Below the pieces are notes generated by a model. It saw nothing but the letters and a program-made list of their open reading frames with translations. It did not search any database and was not told the DNA's origin. 64,000 bases of DNA from Streptomyces katrae (GTDB taxonomy: Bacteria; Actinomycetota; Actinomycetes; Streptomycetales; Streptomycetaceae). Positions 1-7,585 of this stretch are shown here, piece after piece. The position numbers and the translations under genes were made by a program. Positions within the stretch are counted from its first letter, which is position 1. Every line of letters starts with the position of its first letter. Location: assembly GCF_000717655.1 (NCBI RefSeq), contig NZ_JNZY01000004.1:62001-126000 (forward strand), read 5' to 3'.

Positions 1-1
1 G

Positions 2-259
2 GCGGTCGTCCCGGCCGACGCGGTGAGCTTCACCTTCCTCCAGGAGCAGCTGCAGTCGATCCTGGGCACGCTCTCCGAGCGTGAGGCGGGCGTCGTCTCG
101 ATGCGTTACGGCCTGAACGACGGCCAGCCGAAGACCCTGGACGAGATCGGCCGCGTGTACGGGGTCACCCGTGAGCGCATCCGCCAGATCGAGTCCAAGA
201 CCATGTCGAAGCTGCGCCACCCGTCGCGTTCGCAGGTGCTGCGCGACTACCTCGACTAG
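2..259 (+). CDS. hrdB: Principal RNA polymerase sigma factor HrdB (RpoD), 3' end only
   Basis: Only the last 85 codons are inside the window; the reading frame is open to base 2, so the gene starts to the left. The segment is sigma region 4: it contains the motifs [16 protein letters not shown] and [20 protein letters not shown], which form the helix-turn-helix that reads the -35 hexamer, and it ends in LRDYLD, typical of Streptomyces HrdB. HrdB is the essential housekeeping sigma factor directing core RNA polymerase to most vegetative promoters. Its TAG stop (257-259) overlaps on the other strand the stop of the broken gene that converges on it. Family assignment is close to certain; HrdB rather than HrdA/C/D is chosen from the C-terminal sequence. 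Confidence 0.95.
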   Translation, partial: AVVPADAVSFTFLQEQLQSILGTLSEREAGVVSMRYGLNDGQPKTLDEIGRVYGVTRERIRQIESKTMSKLRHPSRSQVLRDYLD

Positions 260-1140
260 ACCAGTCGGAAGACCGGCCCCCTTGGGCGTGAACGGCAGGG
301 AGGCGCCCTGCGGAACCAGACAGGCGTGCTCGCGCCGGATCCGCAGGGTGTCGCACCACCCGTCCGTGATCACCAGCACCGGGGCCCGCGGAGGGAAGTC
401 CTCCGCGCGCTGGAGCAGGTCGATCGCGGGCCGGAGCACGGTTCCGCCCCGCCCGCGCACCTTCATCCGGCCCGCGATTTCGGTCGGGGGCAGACCAGCC
501 CGCGTCGTACGGCGCCGCGTCGCAGAACACGACGCGTGCCGCCGGTACGTCGCGGGCTTCCGTGTACGAGGTGGGCGCGCAGGTCCGTACGGGCCCGGGC
601 CTCGGCACGTACGCGTCGAACCAGCGGGCGAGCTGCGCGCCCCACGGACGGGCGGACGGGCCAGCGCCCGGATCTCCCGGACCAGCCCGGCGGGCAGCAG
701 GCCGCGCTCCGCGTAGGTGTGCAGGTCGAAGCCCTGGACGAGGCCGCGCCGGTAGAAATCGTCCAGATCGGTGTACGGGAGGCTGCCCGCGTGGGGCAGC
801 GCCTCGCCCGGCACGTCCCCGAGGCGCTCGCCGCGCAGGGTCGACAGCCGGCGCAGTCGGCGCAGGCCGGTCGTGATGCGGTCGTAGACCTCCTCGACGG
901 AGAGGTCCTTCAGCTCCGGGTCGTACAGCGCCCCCTCGGGCATATCGCCGGCACCCGTCTCCACGAGCCAGCCGTTGACCACGTGGTCGGGCGGCCACGT
1001 GGTGCAGGTACGGTTCGCGGGCTCCGCAGCGCTCCCCGGGGCGCAGTGGCGTGCAGCATCTCGTGCGCCAGCACGAAATCCGCGTATGTGGCGGGGACGC
1101 CCGGCGTGCGGCGAGCTGCTCCTCGTCCCCCCGCGCCACG
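256..1140 (-). pseudogene. Decayed VWA-like / putative metallopeptidase protein (DUF2201 type)
   Basis: No single frame encodes this protein, but fragments in successive frames line up as one product read right to left: ATYADFVLAHEMLHA (HEMLH at 1051-1065, an HExxH-type zinc motif), GERCGAREPYLHHV, VVNGWLVETGAGDMPEGAL through DDFYRRGLVQGFDLHTY, GAQLARWFDAYVP through FCDAAPYDAG, TEIAGRMKVRGRGGTVLRPA through VLVITDGWCDTL (the VWA-like half), and finally PVFRLV plus stop. At least five frame changes are needed, near 1045, 990, 655, 510 and 278, and nothing of the N-terminus beyond about 1140 is recognisable. Intact relatives combine a zinc-peptidase-like domain with a VWA-like domain; their role is unknown. 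The final stop at 256-258 interlocks with the hrdB stop. Extra G/C bases in runs could in principle be sequencing errors, but the density argues for true decay. Confidence 0.75.
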
Positions 1141-1246
1141 TACCCCACCCCTGAGGACCGTTTCTCAGGCTCCAACGGGCCCGGTGTGGGCGCACCGCGC
1201 ACCCCCGAAGCATCCGGTTTTCCGCCGCGGGCGGTGGCCGGGTGTG

Positions 1247-1687
1247 TCAGTGCTCCAGCAGGTGCTTCAGTTTCTCCTCGTTGCGCGGCATCTCCTTGCG
1301 GGCGTACGGCTTGACCACGAGCGGCGCGATGACCCTGCCGATGCCGTGGCCCTCGAAGTCGAGGTCGAGGGTCACGCGCGAGCGCCTTCCGCCGTCAAGG
1401 GGTTCGATGGTCCCGCGCACATCGCCGCGTACGGGTCCGTCGAGCCCTCGGAGGCGCCAGCTGCGCGGCGGGTCGAGCTCCTTGACCTCCATGGTCATGG
1501 GGAACCTCCGCTTGCCCATGCGCCGGGTGACCCTGACCTTGGAACCGACGTGGAGCGGAGCGCCGTCGAGCGGGCGGGCGGAGACGGCGCTGCTCTGCCA
1601 CTCCGGCAGGTGCGTGGGATCCGTCATGTAGTCGAAGACGTCATCGGGACTGCGGGAGATGTCGATGCTTTCTCTGATCGCGGACAT
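1247..1687 (-). CDS. SRPBCC family protein (polyketide cyclase/dehydrase-like)
   Basis: A 146-residue protein starting MSAIRESIDISRSPDDVF and ending KHLLEH. The opening (ISRSPDDVFDYMTDPTHLPEWQ) is the characteristic start of the SRPBCC/START-like helix-grip fold, in which the first strand and two helices lead into a hydrophobic cavity; the second half has alternating strands and a long C-terminal helix. Such proteins bind lipophilic ligands, but the ligand here cannot be inferred. The ATG at 1685-1687 is preceded by a purine-rich stretch (CAGTGAAGGGG). It lies 65 bp downstream of the permease gene on the same strand, with no obvious functional link. A second, unrelated-looking SRPBCC protein is at 11812. 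Confidence 0.8.
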   Translation of the reverse strand: MSAIRESIDISRSPDDVFDYMTDPTHLPEWQSSAVSARPLDGAPLHVGSKVRVTRRMGKRRFPMTMEVKELDPPRSWRLRGLDGPVRGDVRGTIEPLDGGRRSRVTLDLDFEGHGIGRVIAPLVVKPYARKEMPRNEEKLKHLLEH

Positions 1688-1752
1688 GGCGACCCCTTCA
1701 CTGCCCCCTGCTTGTCCTCGTCTTTTCCTCTCGTTCCAAACTACCGCGCAGG

Positions 1753-3168
1753 TCAGGCGGTGACCCGGTGCCCGGCTCGGTGGTTTCGCGCGGACATCGC
1801 CGCGTAGACGAGGACACCCGCGAAGAGGAACAGGACGCCCTGGTAGACGGCCGCGTAGCCGGAGCCGGCGACCAGCCACATCGAGAAGGCGAAGGCCAGG
1901 CCGGCGAGGACGCCGTCGCGGACGAGGCGGCCGCGGTGGACGCGCTCGGACTGCCCGGAGAGCAGGAAGTAGATCTGCGCGGCGGTGGCGAGCAGGTACG
2001 GGACCGTCGCCGTGAAGGTGGTGACCAGGACGAGGACCTCGAAGACCCCGTCCGAGCCCAGCGTGTAGTTGTAGATCGTCAGGCCGGAGGCGAGGACGGC
2101 GGTGACGAGCACGCCGGCCACCGGGACGCCCCGCTTCTTCGTCTCGAAGACCTTCGGGAAGAGCCCGTCGCGGGCGGCGGCGTACGGGGTCTGGGCGCTG
2201 AGCAGGGTCCAGCCGTTGAGGGCGCCGAGCATCGAGATCACGGCCGCGCAGGCGACGAGGGTGCCGCCCCACGTACTCCCGGCCCCTCCGTCTGCGGAAA
2301 ACATCGCATTGACGGCGTCGGTGAAGGGGGCCTCGGAGGAGACCAGCTTCTCGTGGGAGACCAGGCCGAAGACGGAGAGGGTGCCCAGCAGGTAGACGAC
2401 GGCAGCTCCGGCGGTGCCCAGGATGGTGGCCCGGCCGACGTTGCGGGCCGGGTCGCGGACCTCGCCCGCGCTGACGGCGGCCGACTCCACGCCGAGGTAG
2501 CTGAAGAGGAGGATCGCCGCGGCGGCGGAGACCGCGCCGACGGGGCTCTGGCCGGTGGCCTGGAAGGGCCCGAGGTTCGCCGGGTCGAAGAAGAACAGCC
2601 CGCCCACCGCGACCAGCAGCAGCGGGGCGAACTTCAGTACGGTGGCGACCATTTGGACGGCGCCGACGTACCGGGTGCCGGCCAGGTTGGCGAGCGCCGG
2701 GAGCCACTGCACGACGAGGGCGGCCAGGCACATCGCCGCCTTGTGGTCCCCGATGGCCGGGAAGAGCACGGCGAGGTAGCCGACGGCCGCCACGGCGAGG
2801 GCCGCGTTCGAGACCCAGGCGGTGATCCAGTAGCTCCAGGCCGCGAGGAAGCCGGCGAAGTCACCGAACGCGGCGCGGGCGTAGACGTACGGGCCGCCGG
2901 TCTGCGGGAGCCGCTGCGCGAGCCGGCCGAAGACGAGGGCGAGGGCGATCGCACCGGCGGTGAGCACGCCGAAGGCGACCAGGCTGATCGTGCCGAACGG
3001 CGCCACGGAGGCGGGCAGCAGGAAGATCCCGCCGCCGACGATGTTGCCCATGACCAGGCAGGTCGCGACCGGGAGGCCGAAGCGCCGGGCGTGGGGGCTC
3101 GCCGCCTCCTCGGCCGGCGCGGGTGTCGCGGCAGGGGCAGGGGCGGGGGCGGGCAGGGTGGAGCTCAC
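1753..3168 (-). CDS. APC family amino acid/polyamine permease
   Basis: A 471-residue integral membrane protein with about twelve hydrophobic segments. After a Pro/Ala-rich cytoplasmic N-terminus (about 1-28), the first helix contains VMGNIVGGGIFLLP, the unwound GxGIF-type substrate-binding motif of the amino acid-polyamine-organocation superfamily, and later LLFSYLGVESAAVSAGEV matches the second conserved motif. Length is normal for the basic amino acid/polyamine antiporter branch. Expected role: import or exchange of an amino acid or amine across the cytoplasmic membrane; the substrate is not determinable. The start ATG is preceded by a divergent 74-bp gap to the next gene upstream, which holds two CATAT-containing elements (about 3190-3220) that could be part of its promoter. 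Confidence 0.85.
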   Translation of the reverse strand: MSSTLPAPAPAPAATPAPAEEAASPHARRFGLPVATCLVMGNIVGGGIFLLPASVAPFGTISLVAFGVLTAGAIALALVFGRLAQRLPQTGGPYVYARAAFGDFAGFLAAWSYWITAWVSNAALAVAAVGYLAVLFPAIGDHKAAMCLAALVVQWLPALANLAGTRYVGAVQMVATVLKFAPLLLVAVGGLFFFDPANLGPFQATGQSPVGAVSAAAAILLFSYLGVESAAVSAGEVRDPARNVGRATILGTAGAAVVYLLGTLSVFGLVSHEKLVSSEAPFTDAVNAMFSADGGAGSTWGGTLVACAAVISMLGALNGWTLLSAQTPYAAARDGLFPKVFETKKRGVPVAGVLVTAVLASGLTIYNYTLGSDGVFEVLVLVTTFTATVPYLLATAAQIYFLLSGQSERVHRGRLVRDGVLAGLAFAFSMWLVAGSGYAAVYQGVLFLFAGVLVYAAMSARNHRAGHRVTA

Positions 3169-3242
3169 GGGTGGTACGCCTCGGGTGTTTCATATGCTGG
3201 ACAGGTCGACATATCGTCGGGCAAGCCCAAAGCCGCACCAAA

Positions 3243-5348
3243 TCAACGGTTTTCGTCCTGCACGGACACCCCTGCGGAAGGAAAGGTTCCACTCGAACCG
3301 GCCTCCGGCCGTGGATCCTCCGCGAAGGCGGTCAGCGGCACCTGGGGCCCGTCCGCCTCCCGCAGCCAGCGCCGCAGTACCTCGTGCACCGCCTCCGCAC
3401 CCACCAGGTCGGGGTCCGGCTCCGACAGCTGCGTCGGCCACATCAGGAACGGGTGGCCCTGCTCCCCGCCCAGGCCTCCGTGCGAGCCGATCTGCTCCTC
3501 GAAGGCGTGCACCGACCCGGTCCGCGCGTCGTACGCCGAGTTCACCATCACGTCGGCCGCGTGCGGGAAGGCGTCGGTTCGGCGGACCGCCTGCGCCGCG
3601 CCCGGTCCGAACCGGGCCAGCAGCTCCTCCGCCGCGCCGGGCTCGTCGAGGCGGGCCACGGCCCCGCCCGGGCCCAGCACCTGCCCGTCCACCAGCAGGA
3701 ACCCGATGCCCGGGTGGCTGGCCAGGGTCGCCAGCAGGGCGGGGTGCGAGCGCTCGATCCGCTCCCGCGAAGCGCGGCCCGGTACGTCCGGGAAGGAGAT
3801 CAGCCCGAGGTTGCCGGAGGCCAGCACCACCGGGTCCGGGCCCCGCTCGGGGTGGGCCTCTGCGCCCTCCTCCACCGGCCGGTGCAGGGCCGCGAGCACC
3901 GCTGCGCGGGCCTCGGCGCCGCTGCGGGTGCGGCCGGCCCGGCGGGAGACCGGCAGCCCGCAGCCCGCGCGGACCAGGTCCTTCAGCGTCAGCCCGTACC
4001 GGCCCAGGAAGGTCTCCCCCGGGCTCTGGCCGTGGTCCGACAGCAGCACGATCCGGTACTCCCGGGGTGCGTGCTCGGCGACCCGGGCGATCAGCGCGAG
4101 GCTCCGGTCGAGCCGGGCCAGCACCCGGTCGGTGTCCCGGCCGTGCGGCCCCGAATGGTGCGCGACCTCGTCGTAGGCGACCAGGTCCGCGTAGATCGCG
4201 GCGCGCCCCGCGAGCATGTCGCCGATCACCGCCGCCACGACGACGTCCCGTTCGACCACCGTCGCGAAGGCCCGGATCAGCGGGTACAGGCCGCTCCGGG
4301 CCACCCTCGGCCGCTCCCCCCGCAGCCGGGCCCGCAGCGACTGGCCGATCTCCCGGACGACCTCGGCGACGAAGGAGAGCGCGGTGCGGACGGCATTGGC
4401 CGGGTCGGAGAAGTACGCGAAGTAGCCCGCGCGGGAACGGTTCGCCCGGCCCCGCCGCGCCGAGACCGACAGGACGAGGGCCAGCTGGTCGGCGCCGCCG
4501 CTGAACAGGTTGCCCCGGCTCGCCCCGTCGAGGGTCAGCAGCCCGCCGTCCCCGGTGCGGGCGACGGCCCGGCGCTGGAGTTCGGCGGCGCTGGTGGGCC
4601 GGTTGCAGACCACCACCTCGCCGGTGTCCTTCTCGTACCAGCGGAAGGCGGGGACATCGAAGTTGGAGCCGTGCAGGATGCCGAGCTGGCTGGCGCCGGT
4701 CTGGCTGGACCAGTCGGTGCGCCAGGACGTGAGTCGGTGGCTGCCCTCCAGCCAGCCGGCCACCGTGGGCATCAGGGCGCTGCCCACGGCGCGGCGCAGG
4801 GCCTCGTACCCGACGCCGTCGAGCTGGAGGAAGACCAGTCCGGGGGCGGCCGCGCCGGCGCCGGGCGCGCCGTCGTGCCGCGTACGCCGACGGCGGCGGT
4901 CGGCGAGCCGGTGGAGCCTGCGCCGGTACGCCTCGTCGTCGCGTACGGCGAGCGCGGTCGAGGTCGCCGAGGCGACGGCGGACATCACCGCGGCCACCAC
5001 CACGGCCGTCTCCGGGGCCACTTCGCCGCGGCCGGACGGGATCAGGCTGAGGGCGAGCAGCAGCAGTGAGCCGTTGAGGAAGAAGACGAGCAGGCCGAGC
5101 ACCAGCGCGGGCACCAGCAGCAGGGCCCGGACGAGCACCGGCCAGACGAGCGCGCTGAGCAGGCCGAAGGCCCCGGCGCCCCAGGCGGCGGTCAGCCCGA
5201 TCTCGGTGACGCTGTCGCCGTCGCCGGACTGCAGCCGGAAGTCGGGGAGGATGCCGGCCAGCGCGAGCATCGTGAGGGTGGACACCGCCCAGACGATGAT
5301 CACCCGTGCCAGGGCGCTGCCCGTGGTCCGCCACCGTCCTCGCCACAC
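3243..5348 (-). CDS. Membrane-anchored alkaline-phosphatase-superfamily protein with holin-like N-terminus
   Basis: 701 residues, two parts. Residues 1-135 hold about four membrane helices resembling the 'mycobacterial four-TMS phage holin' family (for example VWPVLVRALLLVPALVLGL). From about 170 onwards is a type I phosphodiesterase/alkaline phosphatase superfamily domain: FLQLDGVGYEAL (metal Asp177), SSQTGASQLGILHG (the threonine nucleophile region), YDEVAHHSGPHGRDTD, LLSDHGQSPGE and IGSHGGLGGEQGHPF supply the expected Asp/His metal ligands. The enzyme face should therefore be tethered at the membrane; its substrate (a phosphodiester or phosphomonoester, perhaps lipid or teichoic-acid related) is unknown. 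The frame stays open upstream to 5801 but that part overlaps the next gene; GTG 5348 is chosen, with GAGG about 9 bases upstream. The holin label reflects fold similarity, not lysis. Confidence 0.8.
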   Translation of the reverse strand: MWRGRWRTTGSALARVIIVWAVSTLTMLALAGILPDFRLQSGDGDSVTEIGLTAAWGAGAFGLLSALVWPVLVRALLLVPALVLGLLVFFLNGSLLLLALSLIPSGRGEVAPETAVVVAAVMSAVASATSTALAVRDDEAYRRRLHRLADRRRRRTRHDGAPGAGAAAPGLVFLQLDGVGYEALRRAVGSALMPTVAGWLEGSHRLTSWRTDWSSQTGASQLGILHGSNFDVPAFRWYEKDTGEVVVCNRPTSAAELQRRAVARTGDGGLLTLDGASRGNLFSGGADQLALVLSVSARRGRANRSRAGYFAYFSDPANAVRTALSFVAEVVREIGQSLRARLRGERPRVARSGLYPLIRAFATVVERDVVVAAVIGDMLAGRAAIYADLVAYDEVAHHSGPHGRDTDRVLARLDRSLALIARVAEHAPREYRIVLLSDHGQSPGETFLGRYGLTLKDLVRAGCGLPVSRRAGRTRSGAEARAAVLAALHRPVEEGAEAHPERGPDPVVLASGNLGLISFPDVPGRASRERIERSHPALLATLASHPGIGFLLVDGQVLGPGGAVARLDEPGAAEELLARFGPGAAQAVRRTDAFPHAADVMVNSAYDARTGSVHAFEEQIGSHGGLGGEQGHPFLMWPTQLSEPDPDLVGAEAVHEVLRRWLREADGPQVPLTAFAEDPRPEAGSSGTFPSAGVSVQDENR

Positions 5349-5494
5349 GCCGTACCGCCTCGTGTCTCCCCCGGACCCGCGGTCCGCGCCGCGCCCTCCA
5401 GCGTCGCACAGGGCGGCGGCGGAGGCCGGGTGACGGGGGGTGGCGTACGGACGTACGGAGCCGGGAGCCGGGGGCGCGGCCGTCGGGCGGGAGC

Positions 5495-5899
5495 CTACGT
5501 ACCGTCGTAGCCGGCGGTCGGCATGGACAGCCGGCGGTGCACCTCGGCCTTCATGGCGGAGGTGTACTGCGGCTCGGCGAGCCCGGCGGTCTCGAGCCGT
5601 ACGCCGCGCCGCTCGCACTCGGCGGTGAACTCCTCGACGGAGCGCAGCGCGCGGGCCAGTACCCGGCGGTTGGGGGCGACGAACAGGTCGACCTGCCCGG
5701 CTTCGACGTCGCACCAGAGCCCGCAGTGGTCGGCGCGCAGCCCGTAGAAGAGCAGCTCCCTCGTCACGACGTAGCCCTGGCCGGCGGCCCAGCGGGCGCA
5801 CATGGCGTGCTGGCTCCGGGTGTCGACGGCGAAGGGGTCGGTGTCCAGATCCTCGAGCGGGGCCAGGCTGGCGATCGCGGCCACGCGCAGCTCATCCAT
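5495..5899 (-). CDS. Small conserved protein resembling a degenerate serine-recombinase N-terminal domain
   Basis: 134 residues. The middle and C-terminal parts read like a resolvase/invertase catalytic fold: DTRSQHAMCARWAAGQGYVV matches the 'QxxxCxxyaexxGyev' segment, and VEAGQVDLFVAPNRRVLARA followed by EFTAECERRGVRLETAG matches the segment with the 'DRLxR' arginines and the 'LeeRGVrl' helix. The usual YxRVSt strand with its catalytic serine is replaced by IASLAPLED, and no DNA-binding C-terminus is present, so recombinase activity is not expected. I infer a domesticated, non-catalytic relative; the function is unknown. Upstream lies TAGGGT (5908-5913) eight bases before the ATG, suggesting a leaderless or nearly leaderless transcript. 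It is divergent from the hydrolase at 6027. Confidence 0.6.
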   Translation of the reverse strand: MDELRVAAIASLAPLEDLDTDPFAVDTRSQHAMCARWAAGQGYVVTRELLFYGLRADHCGLWCDVEAGQVDLFVAPNRRVLARALRSVEEFTAECERRGVRLETAGLAEPQYTSAMKAEVHRRLSMPTAGYDGT

Positions 5900-6026
5900 G
5901 CCGCCCGACCCTACTCCGATCCGCCGCCCGGGAGGAGGGGGCGGCGTCCTTCGGTTCCGGGCGCGGGGGCGGGGCAGGATCTAGGCTTCAAGGGGCCGGG
6001 GGAGGCGCGAGCGACGGGGAGGCCGG

Positions 6027-6803
6027 GTGTCGGTGGAGATCACCTGGTGGGGGCATGCCACGTGCACGGTCGAGGACTCCGGGGTGCGGCTGCTGACGGA
6101 TCCGCTGTTCGCCCGGCGGCTGGCGCATCTGCGGCGACGGCGCGGGGCGCTGCCCCCGCCGGAGGCGGCCGAGGCGGATGCGGTGCTGGTGTCCCACCTG
6201 CATGCCGACCATCTGCACCTGCCGTCGCTGGCCCGGCTGGCGCCCGGGACCAGGCTGCTGGTGCCGTGCGGGGCGCCCCGGGCCGTGCCGGGGCTGGCGC
6301 GGGTCGCGGGGGTGCGCGGGCTGGCGGTCACGGAAATGGCTCCGGGCGACGAGGTCGGCGTCCGGGCAGGCGTACGGGTACGGGCGGTCAGTGCGCGGCA
6401 CGACGGGCGGCGGCTGCCGTTCGGGCCGCATCTCGCGCCGGCGCTCGGGTACGTGGTCCAGGGCGCGGCGCGGACGTACTTCGCCGGGGACACCGGGTTG
6501 TTCGACGCGATGGCCGAGGAGGTCGGGCCGGTGGACCTGGCGCTGCTGCCGGTCGGCGGCTGGGGCCCGTACCTGGGGCCGGGGCACCTGGACGCGGGCC
6601 GGGCGGCGCAGGCACTGGCCGCGCTGGCCCCGGCGGCGGCGGTGCCGGTGCACTACGGGACGTACTGGCCGATCGGACTGGACGCGGTGCGGCCGCACGA
6701 ATTCCATGCGCCGGGCGAGGAGTTCGTACGGCGGGCCCGGCAGCTGGCGCCGAAGGTGACGGTACGGGTGCCGGACCACGGCGAGCGGGTGCGGCTGCCG
6801 TGA
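6027..6803 (+). CDS. MBL-fold metal-dependent hydrolase (UlaG/L-ascorbate-6-P lactonase-like)
   Basis: 258 residues with GTG start at 6027. The fold signature is plain: ITWWGHATCTVE at the start, then VSHLHADHLH with His57, His59, Asp61 and His62 as the di-zinc motif HxHxDH, DGRRLPFGPHL, FAGDTGLF (bridging Asp) and VPVHYGTYWPIG (last His). This is the short UlaG-like branch of the metallo-beta-lactamase superfamily, whose members hydrolyse lactones or phosphodiesters; the substrate here is unknown. It overlaps the following dedA-type gene by 4 bases (GTGA), so the two are translationally coupled. Confidence 0.85.
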   Translation: MSVEITWWGHATCTVEDSGVRLLTDPLFARRLAHLRRRRGALPPPEAAEADAVLVSHLHADHLHLPSLARLAPGTRLLVPCGAPRAVPGLARVAGVRGLAVTEMAPGDEVGVRAGVRVRAVSARHDGRRLPFGPHLAPALGYVVQGAARTYFAGDTGLFDAMAEEVGPVDLALLPVGGWGPYLGPGHLDAGRAAQALAALAPAAAVPVHYGTYWPIGLDAVRPHEFHAPGEEFVRRARQLAPKVTVRVPDHGERVRLP

Positions 6804-7468
6804 CGTGGCGCGAACTGGTGGCGGCAGGGGTGGGGGCCGGGGTCGGGGCCGGCCAGGTACCGCCGGAGACGACGCAGCAGGCGGTGGGCTACCCGGCGCT
6901 GTTCGTACTGGTGGCACTGGGGGCGCTGGTGCCGGTGATTCCGACGGGGGCGCTGGTGAGCACAGCGGCGGTGGTGGCGTTCCATCACCAGTCGCTGCCT
7001 TTCGGGCTGTTGCTGGTGTTCGCGGTGGCGGCGGTGGCCGCGTTCACCGGGGACGTGGCCCTGTACTGGCTGGGGCAGCGGGGGGTGGCGTCCCGCAACG
7101 GCTCGCGCCGGCTGCAGACGCTGCGCGGGCGGGCGACGCCCGAGCGCCTTGCGCAGGCGCAGCGCAAGCTGGAGGAACACGGGGCCCTGGTCCTGGTGGT
7201 CTCCCGGCTGGTGCCGGCGGGCCGCATCCCTGTGATGCTGGCCTGCCTGCTGGCCCGCCTCCCCCTCCGCCGGTTCGCCCGTGGCGACGCCCCGGCGTGC
7301 CTGGCCTGGGCGGCGACGTACGGCCTGATCGGCATCCTGGGCGGCTCCCTGTTCTCGGAACCCTGGAAGGGCGTGGCCCTGGCGGTGACCCTCACGCTCC
7401 TGATCAGCACGGCTCCCGCTCTCTGGCGCCGGTTGCGCAGCCATGGGCGCCGGTTGCGCAGCCATTGA
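6800..7468 (+). CDS. DedA family membrane protein
   Basis: 222 residues, starting GTG ACG TGG CGC within the stop of the preceding gene. It has four to five hydrophobic segments and the DedA/SNARE-associated landmarks: a re-entrant-type stretch ALVPVIPTGALVSTAAVVA, FTGDVALYWLGQRG, and the conserved arginine motif in VVSRLVPAGRIPVMLACLL. DedA proteins act in membrane lipid scrambling, envelope homeostasis and proton-motive-force-linked resistance; which applies here is not visible. The last fourteen residues contain a duplicated heptapeptide (RRLRSHG RRLRSH) caused by a tandem DNA repeat. The basic tail is expected to be cytoplasmic. Confidence 0.85.
   Translation: MTWRELVAAGVGAGVGAGQVPPETTQQAVGYPALFVLVALGALVPVIPTGALVSTAAVVAFHHQSLPFGLLLVFAVAAVAAFTGDVALYWLGQRGVASRNGSRRLQTLRGRATPERLAQAQRKLEEHGALVLVVSRLVPAGRIPVMLACLLARLPLRRFARGDAPACLAWAATYGLIGILGGSLFSEPWKGVALAVTLTLLISTAPALWRRLRSHGRRLRSH
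7425..7465 (+). repeat. 20-bp tandem duplication inside the dedA 3' end
   Basis: The 20 bases at 7425-7444 (starting GGCGCCGGTTGCG) are repeated at 7446-7465 with no mismatch, one base apart, adding seven residues in frame just before the stop codon. The 21-base period preserves the reading frame. It looks like a recent slippage duplication. Confidence 0.9.
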
Positions 7469-7477
7469 CCCCCCTTT

Positions 7478-7585
7478 GCCGCCCCGTCGGCGTTTGAGGC
7501 GCGGGGGTACGCGGGCGGAGCCCCGGGTCTCCCGGGTCCGGGCAGAGCCCGGGGACGGTGGAAGCCCGGCCCCGGACCCGGAGGG
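7478..7585. repeat. Streptomyces-type GC-rich intergenic repeat with nested palindromes
   Basis: This convergent gap between dedA and the next hydrolase holds a core at 7481-7505 (GGCGTTTGAGGCGCGGGG with its 5' GCCCCG) followed by several dyads such as CCCGGGTCTCCCGGG and GGGCAGAGCCC. The same core occurs inverted at 43378-43407 with about two differences. From memory this resembles a sequence very commonly scattered between convergent Streptomyces genes. It probably forms hairpins at the RNA level and serves as a bidirectional terminator; mobility is unproven. Confidence 0.7.

Noticed and set aside
165..1202. Long open frame of 345 codons on the minus strand
   Set aside because: Its translation is Arg/Ala/Pro-rich nonsense for long stretches; only parts of it match the decayed metallopeptidase, so it is described as a pseudogene instead of a gene.
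1768..4176. 802-codon open frame on the plus strand, opposite the permease and phosphatase-like genes
   Set aside because: A GC-rich shadow: composition is Gly/Asp/Glu/Arg-rich with no domain, while both minus-strand genes have clear family motifs.
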